Shown here piece after piece: positions 58,430 through 64,000 of a stretch of DNA of 64,000 nt. This stretch comes from Voacanga thouarsii (lineage: Eukaryota > Streptophyta > Magnoliopsida > Gentianales > Apocynaceae): contig JANUWF010001281.1 of assembly GCA_026120185.1 (NCBI GenBank), positions 434,001-498,000 on the forward strand, in the 5' to 3' direction. The stretch's first letter is position 1; every line of letters begins with the position of its first letter. A program made the translations under genes and the position numbers. Under the pieces are notes generated by a model that saw nothing but the letters and a program-made list of their open reading frames with translations, did not search any database and was not told the origin of the DNA.

Positions 58430-59365
58430 GAATTATGCCAAATTAAAGAAAAATTACCAATTGAAAAATTAGTTGGTAATTGAATAGAATTCAGTTGGTA
58501 TTTCAATTGGTAATTGAAAATAATTCGGTTAGTAATATATTACATAATAGTTAGTAATTTTTAAACCAACTATCTACCAACAAACAACTTAGTTGGTAAT
58601 TTACCAACAAAAAATTACCAACAGATTTTAAATTACTAAAATAGTTAAAAAATTACCAACTAAATATTTGGTTGGTAAAGAAAGAAAACTACCAACGGAA
58701 AAAAAGAATTAGCAACTGAATAACTCGGTTAGTAATTTACCAACAAAAAATTACCAACATATTTTAAATAACTAAAATAGTTGGAAAATTACCAACCGAA
58801 AGTTAGTTGGTAAATAAATAAAACTACCAACTAAAAAAAAAAATTACTAACCGAAAGTCAGTTGGTAATTATCTACACATATATCGGTTGGTAGAAACAT
58901 GTCTCAGTTGGTAAATTAGTAAATTACAATCTTATATTCAATACAAATTTACCAACCAAAAATTATAAAGTTACAAACTACATTTTCTGTTGATAATTAC
59001 CAACTGCAACAATCGGTTGGTAATATAAATGTTTGTTGGTAATTACCAATCGAAATAGTCAACTCAAATACCAAACTTAATACCAAATTTCCAACCGAAG
59101 ATTTTACATTACCAACCGAGTTTCGGTTGGTAATTACCAACCGAAATAGTCAACTTAAATGTCAAACTTAATGCTAAATTTCCAACTGATGATTTTACAG
59201 TACCAACCGAAATGCGGTTAATAATTACCAACCAACTCAAAAAAATTTCGGTTGGAAAATTTACAAGCTAAGGTTTTTGCATGCGATGCCATTCGGTTGG
59301 TAAATCATGATTACCAACCGAATTTAGCTAATTAGCAACCGATTTTGTCAGTTGGTAAATCACTT
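58430..59365. repeat. Right subterminal repeat array of the CACTA element
   Basis: ACCAACCGAAA and TTGGTAATT-type motifs, and their complements, repeat about every 40-60 bases up to the terminal inverted repeat. They belong to the same family as the left array but with a different spacing and more GAAA-type variants. Confidence 0.93.
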
Positions 59366-59381
59366 TTTTCTAGTAGTGTTT

Positions 59382-60643
59382 TCTATTTTTATTTCTTTTG
59401 AGTTAGGTACCCTTCTCTAATGACTCTTTGTGGTGGATTCATATGTGTTGGAACTTATTGCAATGCAATTATTTTCTTTTCTCTATTATTTCCCTTTATT
59501 TATTTTGGTCCATTGGCTTTGCTTTCATTGTTATATTTTGTCATTCGGGACAATGTCCAGTTTAAGTGTGGGGGGAGATTTTAGCATTGAAGATATTTTC
59601 CATATTTATTATTGTGGCTAAATTTATACATCAATATACAATAAAAATTTTTCAAATAGTTTATAAATAATGTGAAATTATATGGACTAAATGTTGTAAT
59701 TATCTTTTCTTACTTAGATATGAGTTTTGTCATTCATTTTTGGATTTTTATCAATAAATTAGTTTATTAGATGGGATATGTTAAGACTTGATAATTTGAG
59801 TTAATCATTTTCATGCATTAGTGTTTGAGTATTGTTTGACTCATCTAGCTTGAATGTGAAAGATATGATGAATGTAGGAAAAGTTATTGGCTAACTTTTG
59901 CATTATAGATTTAAAATTTGATTAACTTTGGGTTGTGATAAAGAATGTGTGAAAAAAAAAAAACTTTGAGGAAATTTTTTTTTTTTTTTTTGAAAAGCAT
60001 TGATTATAAGTTGAAGATTAAGAAAAATGAGTTGATTGTTGTTGGTGAGAAAAATGCTTTTGCTTGATTATGGGGGCTAATATGGATCATGAAGAAAAAT
60101 CCATTTTTTTTTAGGCTATTAATTCCCAAAAGTAAAATAGAAGGGAAAATGTTGAAAAAAAATGATGAGTGATGACTAAAAGGGGTTCAATACGGTGCGT
60201 GAAGAGAAATCCATTCACTTGAGGCTATCACCCTAAGTCATTGAAAAAATTGAGAGGAAAAAAAATGGAGTATTTTCCTTAAATCACTACATGTGTTGTG
60301 CAATTTTTGGATTTATAATACTTCAGTTGGTAGACAGCTTGACTTGTATGATTCATGTAATCTACGTTTTTGCTTGAAAGGTGAAATAATTTTCTTAAAC
60401 TAAAGTATAAACTTAATTAATTTGACTTCAAGAGCTTTGTGATGTCTTCTCAAATACTTCAAGTTGTAATTGTTTTCAAAGGGTTGGATGAATGGCAAAG
60501 TTTTATTTAAAGTTGGAAGGGAAGTTATAAGCCTTGTTAAGATTCGAATTTTGGAATGATAAAAAGCTTATGTTTTCTTGATTATTTTCTTGACTTTAAG
60601 TATTTTTCTTGAGGACAAGCAAAGGTTCAAGTGTAGGGGAATG
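59382..60643 (+). other. 3' internal part of the gypsy element with polypurine tract
   Basis: Non-coding. GGGACAATGTCCAGTTTAAG then TGTGGGGGGAG at 59548-59578 is the post-integrase motif of Athila elements. Two similar blocks of 'gaagagaaatccattc' type repeat at 60092-60116 and 60199-60222. The true polypurine region, AAGCAAAGGTTCAAGTGTAG and GGGAATG, lies at 60617-60643 against the 3' LTR. No env-like ORF remains. Confidence 0.8.
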
Positions 60644-62021
60644 TGGTAGAGGCTATATTTATCACTATTTTTCTAGTTATTTGAGACTAATTTGAGATGC
60701 TTTTGATATAATAACTAGGCATATTCCTTCCTATTCGATATTTTGATTGTGAAAAATGTTTTGAATAAATTTGTGTAGGATTCAAGAGATTTCGAGAAAA
60801 ATAAACTTAACCTAGTGCCAAGTCAAACTATTTCACCAGGTGCCAGGTCTGTTATGCAAAAACAGAGCAACGTCTAGGAGCAAACCAGAATGTACCTAGC
60901 GCCAGGTGGGTCGAAGTGACCTAGTGCCTAGTGCGATCTATAAGGGGCGGATTTTGTGCACAAATTTGGTATTTTTCGAATTCTACTAGGCCAAGACTTC
61001 TCAAGCCATGAATTTTGGTATCAAGGGAGCTTATAAAGATAAGAAAAACACAAGAGAAATATGTGAATTCAAGTATTAAAATAGTCAATCACTCTAAAAA
61101 TGAGGAGATTCATTATTTAATGGGCATTATTCAAGAAAGTTCTCAAAGAGAAGAAAGAGGGCTTGTCTATGAATTCTTTCTTTTACCTTTGTTTTCTTTT
61201 TCTAGAATAGTGATGTAATTAATGTTTCCATTATAATTTGACATTGTTTTTGGGATTCATGATTTCTGGAATTAATTTAGTCTTTTGATCAATTGATTAT
61301 TTGTCTTGAGATTTGATAACTTGTTTTTATTACGGAGTTGGTTAATGGATTCTTGTGATTAACTTTCTTGAAAAAAGGGGTTGATAATGACTTTAATTAA
61401 TTAATTTTGTATTTGTTATCTCTTAACTTACTTCGAAAGGGGGTTAGTTGTTAAGAACTTAGGTAATCAAAGGTTAGTTGATGATTGCTTGAATATGGAT
61501 TCATTGACTAATTTCATGTTTTAAATCACCTAAAATATAGGGGTTTATATGAGGATTGGTTTTAATGTATCTTTTAGTTAAATTGGTTGAGACAGAATAT
61601 GTTCAGTAATTTAACTAGAAAATAGTGATTCCATAGATTGCAAACGAAGTATGTTTACATTAAATCCATCATGAGGCCAAGATGATAATTGATTGTGATA
61701 TGTGCTACATGATTCATTTTCATGTTTTCAAGAGTAGTTGTCGAAATTGCATATTTTTTACATCCTTGAGTTGTATATACATATTTTTTTTATTTTTCTT
61801 TTTGTTATTTTATCACTTTATTAGATCGGTTAAACAATAAATGTTAAGTGATTACTGTATACTTATTCCTTTGAGGACCAATACTTGTTAATTTCCTATA
61901 CTATGCTTGCGATGAGTATACTTGCTCATATGTGTAATTTTGGATTAATGTTTTAATTAAAACTTAGCTAAGGGATGGATTTAAATTTAATAATTTTTAT
62001 ACACCCAAAATTTAAGCATCA
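60644..62021 (+). repeat. 3' LTR of the gypsy element
   Basis: It starts TGGTAGAGGC and ends TTTAAGCATCA. It is 1378 bases against 1404 for the 5' LTR and collinear through all of it. The many base differences visible by eye say that the insertion is not recent. Confidence 0.93.
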
Positions 62022-62495
62022 ACCACCAACCCATACTCAAGCTATAGGGTATAAGTTCACACTATAGTTGTAGTAGTCTAGGTTTCTTTTGTTTTAGTAA
62101 TTTAAGAAACTACTACTACAAATCCAGTTCTCTATTTTCCAAATACGCTTATACTATGAAGTAGGAGGACTACCTACTAGCTAAAAGTAATCCATTCCCC
62201 ATTTGGAATTTATATTACAACAACCTTTTGTCCTGATCAGATTCCCATTTTGATTAACTGGTTAAGAACTAAGTTTATGCGTTTAATAACTCATGATCCA
62301 TACCTTACTGTGAAAAACCTCTATTTACATGGATTTCTTACTTAAACACAATTGTTCTTTTTCAATAAAATAGTGCATAAATTAAAATAAGGAAGTACAA
62401 ATAATTTTGAGAATAAAACTTTTATTTATTTCATTGAGTTTACATTTAATGTATAGGATTGAAGGGTATACATTCTAACATTCTCCCACTTGCAC
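62022..62495 (-). repeat. Third copia LTR copy, part 3, with polypurine tract
   Basis: It resumes the LTR broken at 44935 and matches 19450-19911, for example ACTACTCACTGGTTAAAGGT of 19597 against ACTACCTACTAGCTAAAAGT here. The LTR edge is at 62480, followed by the polypurine tract at 62481-62495 (minus strand GTGCAAGTGGGAGAA). So this is a 3' LTR whose internal region should lie to the right, but no pol sequence follows: the body is deleted. Confidence 0.8.
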
Positions 62496-63470
62496 TGATA
62501 TGATCTTAGGAAGCTCCAAAAATGTGGATTAATCTGAAGAACAAGAACCCTAACAAACTTACACACAAGAACACCCAAATACAAATAAATTAACACTCTT
62601 ATAATAATGTTTATCTATCCTACTTCAAAAACACCTTAACACCCTAATCTAACCCTTAACACCCTAATCTAACTGGAGATTAGAACACCAAGGATAAAAA
62701 TTTGAAGGTACCTAACTCAATTCTATCAAACACTTTAGGTAACCTAGCACATAGAATAGAGAAGGAGTTGAGATTATCCCTAAAGGTTTAAAGGAAAGAT
62801 GAAATGTAGGACTAAATCCTTTGATTTAGTCTTGATGTTTAGTGGAATCAACCGTAAGGATCACCCTTACCATGCTTAGAACTTCCTGGACAATTATGAG
62901 AACATATGAAGTTAAAAAGAATAAAACATCTAGTTTAACTTCACCAAGTGATGCCAAACCTAGTGGGGGAGATAGAGTGGATGGAAGAGATAAGGTTTAT
63001 ATTGGAGGACAACAAAAATATTCAAAGAGTGATATACCAAAAGAAAGAGAGTATAAATGTTTGTAAGAAAGTCCAAAAGTATCTAGACCAAAAGAGTGTG
63101 CATCGCAAAATTCTTCCAAGAGTGATTTGAGAAGAAACGAGGATGTGGAGAATAGGGAGTTATAGTACAATGAGAAATTGACACTGCTGTTCCTTACGAA
63201 AAGATCCATTTTCAAGAAGTTTCAATAGGAATTTAAGGCCAACAAACCAATGACCAAGAGATTGATAGAGGAGTGGATAATAAAAAGAAGGCCAAACAGA
63301 GAACAAAAAAAGCAACAATCCTTATGGAAGGTCAAGCAAACAAATGAACAAGGATTAAAGGGTAAGAGGGAAAATAAAGGAATGCGACCCAATAGAGCTT
63401 CAAATAGAAACAATCTAGGCTTCAAAACTATTTAGAAGATCAAGGGGACAACCAAGGTCACCTTAGAGGT
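62496..63470. other. Unassigned sequence right of the copia polypurine tract
   Basis: There is no copia pol here. ACACCCTAATCTAAC-type sequence is repeated at 62638 and 62660. An open frame at 62842-63066 is lysine- and serine-rich (for example SPSDAKPSGGDRVDGRDK) with no motif; it could be a gag spacer of another element. Confidence 0.35.
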
Positions 63471-64000
63471 CAAGAACAATATTTGGGATTCAAAACATCA
63501 AGGAAATCGACAGGGGACGGTGCTGAGCAAGAAAGGATTGAACAGAGCTTGGAATCGCTGCCTAGGAGGCGGCCGGTGATGGCCCTGATGCCCCAACCCG
63601 GCGCCGCCCCTATACTACCGGAACACTCGTCAAGAGACAATTTCAAGTTGGTGCCAGCCCTAAGGCCTGAACCGGTGCCGACCCAAGTTTGTACAACCCC
63701 AAATGTTTGCTATTTTTCTTGTTTCAGTCTTTTACATTTGTAATTCAATTTTCACAACTTTTATTATATTTTTACTTCTTTAAAAACATGAAATAGGGCC
63801 TCAATACTTGTATTAAAGTCCCCTAATTCAATGATTAGTTTACTAATTAGTTAGGTTATGTTGGGGGATTATAAATACCTTATTATAACATTGTAAACAT
63901 AACTTTTGATATTTTAAGTAAAGAAATCATTTGTTCTCACTAGATAGAGTTCTTGAGGGTGTTTCTCTTGCGTGATTCCCAAATCAATCAAGACTACTCT
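63471..64000 (+). repeat. Possible LTR of a further retroelement, cut by the window edge
   Basis: A GC-richer block (63515-63670) of the type seen in the middle of Athila-like LTRs (GGTGCCAGCCCTAAGGCC, CCGGTGCCGACCC) is followed by AT-rich sequence and a TATA-like TTATAAATACC at 63869. The order (U3-like, GC block, TATA) resembles the LTRs elsewhere in the window. No edges were found. Confidence 0.4.

Larger units (their letters stand above)
50765..59378 (+). mobile_element. 8.6 kb CACTA transposon carrying captured host gene exons
   Basis: The left end is CACTACTAGAAAAATG and the right end, reverse complemented, CACTACTAGAAAAAAG: 14 identical terminal bases. TTT lies on both sides (50762-50764, 59379-59381), the 3-base duplication of the CACTA group. 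Subterminal TTGGTAATCGGTTGGTAAT repeats fill both ends. I find no transposase beyond a possible C-terminal scrap at 57990-58110, so it is non-autonomous. Between the ends are a promoter-like stretch, a C-rich minisatellite and plus-strand exons from SEC-like and BET1-like genes. It inserted into the gypsy element downstream of integrase. Confidence 0.95.
44936..62021 (+). mobile_element. Ty3/gypsy retrotransposon, Athila type, with nested CACTA
   Basis: LTRs lie at 44936-46339 and 60644-62021, flanked by ACCAC at 44931-44935 and 62022-62026. Between them are a tRNA-Asp-type PBS, gag/protease, RT, RNase H, integrase and PPT in gypsy order. The protease and RT motifs, the 3' motif GGGACAATGTCCAG and the PPT context are those of Athila-type elements. 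Without the 8.6 kb CACTA insertion the element is about 8.5 kb, short for Athila because most of gag is missing. It is dead. Confidence 0.95.

Overview
The window is a piece of a plant nuclear genome, almost certainly a dicot. It is AT-rich and made almost entirely of nested transposable elements, with no intact host gene. The evidence is plant-type Ty1/copia and Ty3/gypsy retrotransposons, CACTA transposons with plant-style subterminal repeats, and captured exons that look like plant SECRET AGENT (O-GlcNAc transferase) and plant BET1-like SNARE genes. The species cannot be fixed from sequence alone.

Layout. 1-5253: right part of a minus-strand Ty1/copia element (RT, integrase, protease, gag, leader, 5' LTR), whose 3' end lies off the left edge. 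5254-18170: patchwork of retroelement remnants, holding two Athila-like LTR pieces in opposite orientation (about 6960-8758), a 4.3 kb solo LTR with a CTTTT target duplication (9412-13715) and a further Athila-like LTR (about 16080-17579). 18171-31461: a complete but coding-dead minus-strand Ty1/copia element with 1.74 kb LTRs, PPT, PBS and a TGCAY duplication; its 5' LTR is split by a second 4.2 kb solo LTR (26740-30901, GTCTT duplication). 31462-44048: a 0.9 kb foldback structure, a 1.2 kb CACTA-type miniature element (33007-34225, TAT duplication) carrying a tRNA-like SINE piece, a diverged copy of the solo-LTR family, a one-ended CACTA with a transposase remnant, and two more copia LTR fragments. 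44936-62021: a Ty3/gypsy element of Athila type with an exact ACCAC duplication, inserted in an old copia LTR. Inside the gypsy sits an 8.6 kb CACTA transposon (50765-59378, TTT duplication). 62022-64000: the rest of the split copia LTR and an unassigned LTR-like tail.

The most notable object is the 50765-59378 CACTA element. I see no full transposase. It carries exons of at least two unrelated host genes, in the same orientation and with introns: a tetratricopeptide piece of SECRET AGENT-type O-GlcNAc transferase and most of the SNARE motif of a BET1-like Golgi SNARE, plus one exon I could not identify. A promoter-like AT-rich stretch and a C-rich minisatellite lie just upstream. The SEC exon has a nonsense codon at its very end, and the SNARE copy stops before the membrane anchor, so both look like captured fragments rather than working genes, although the splice signals survive.

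None of the retroelement ORFs is intact; all carry stops, frameshifts or lost active-site residues. The nesting gives relative ages: copia LTR (oldest), then gypsy, then CACTA; and copia element, then solo-LTR parent. All LTR boundaries, duplications and splice phases below were read by eye; no alignment or database search was run.
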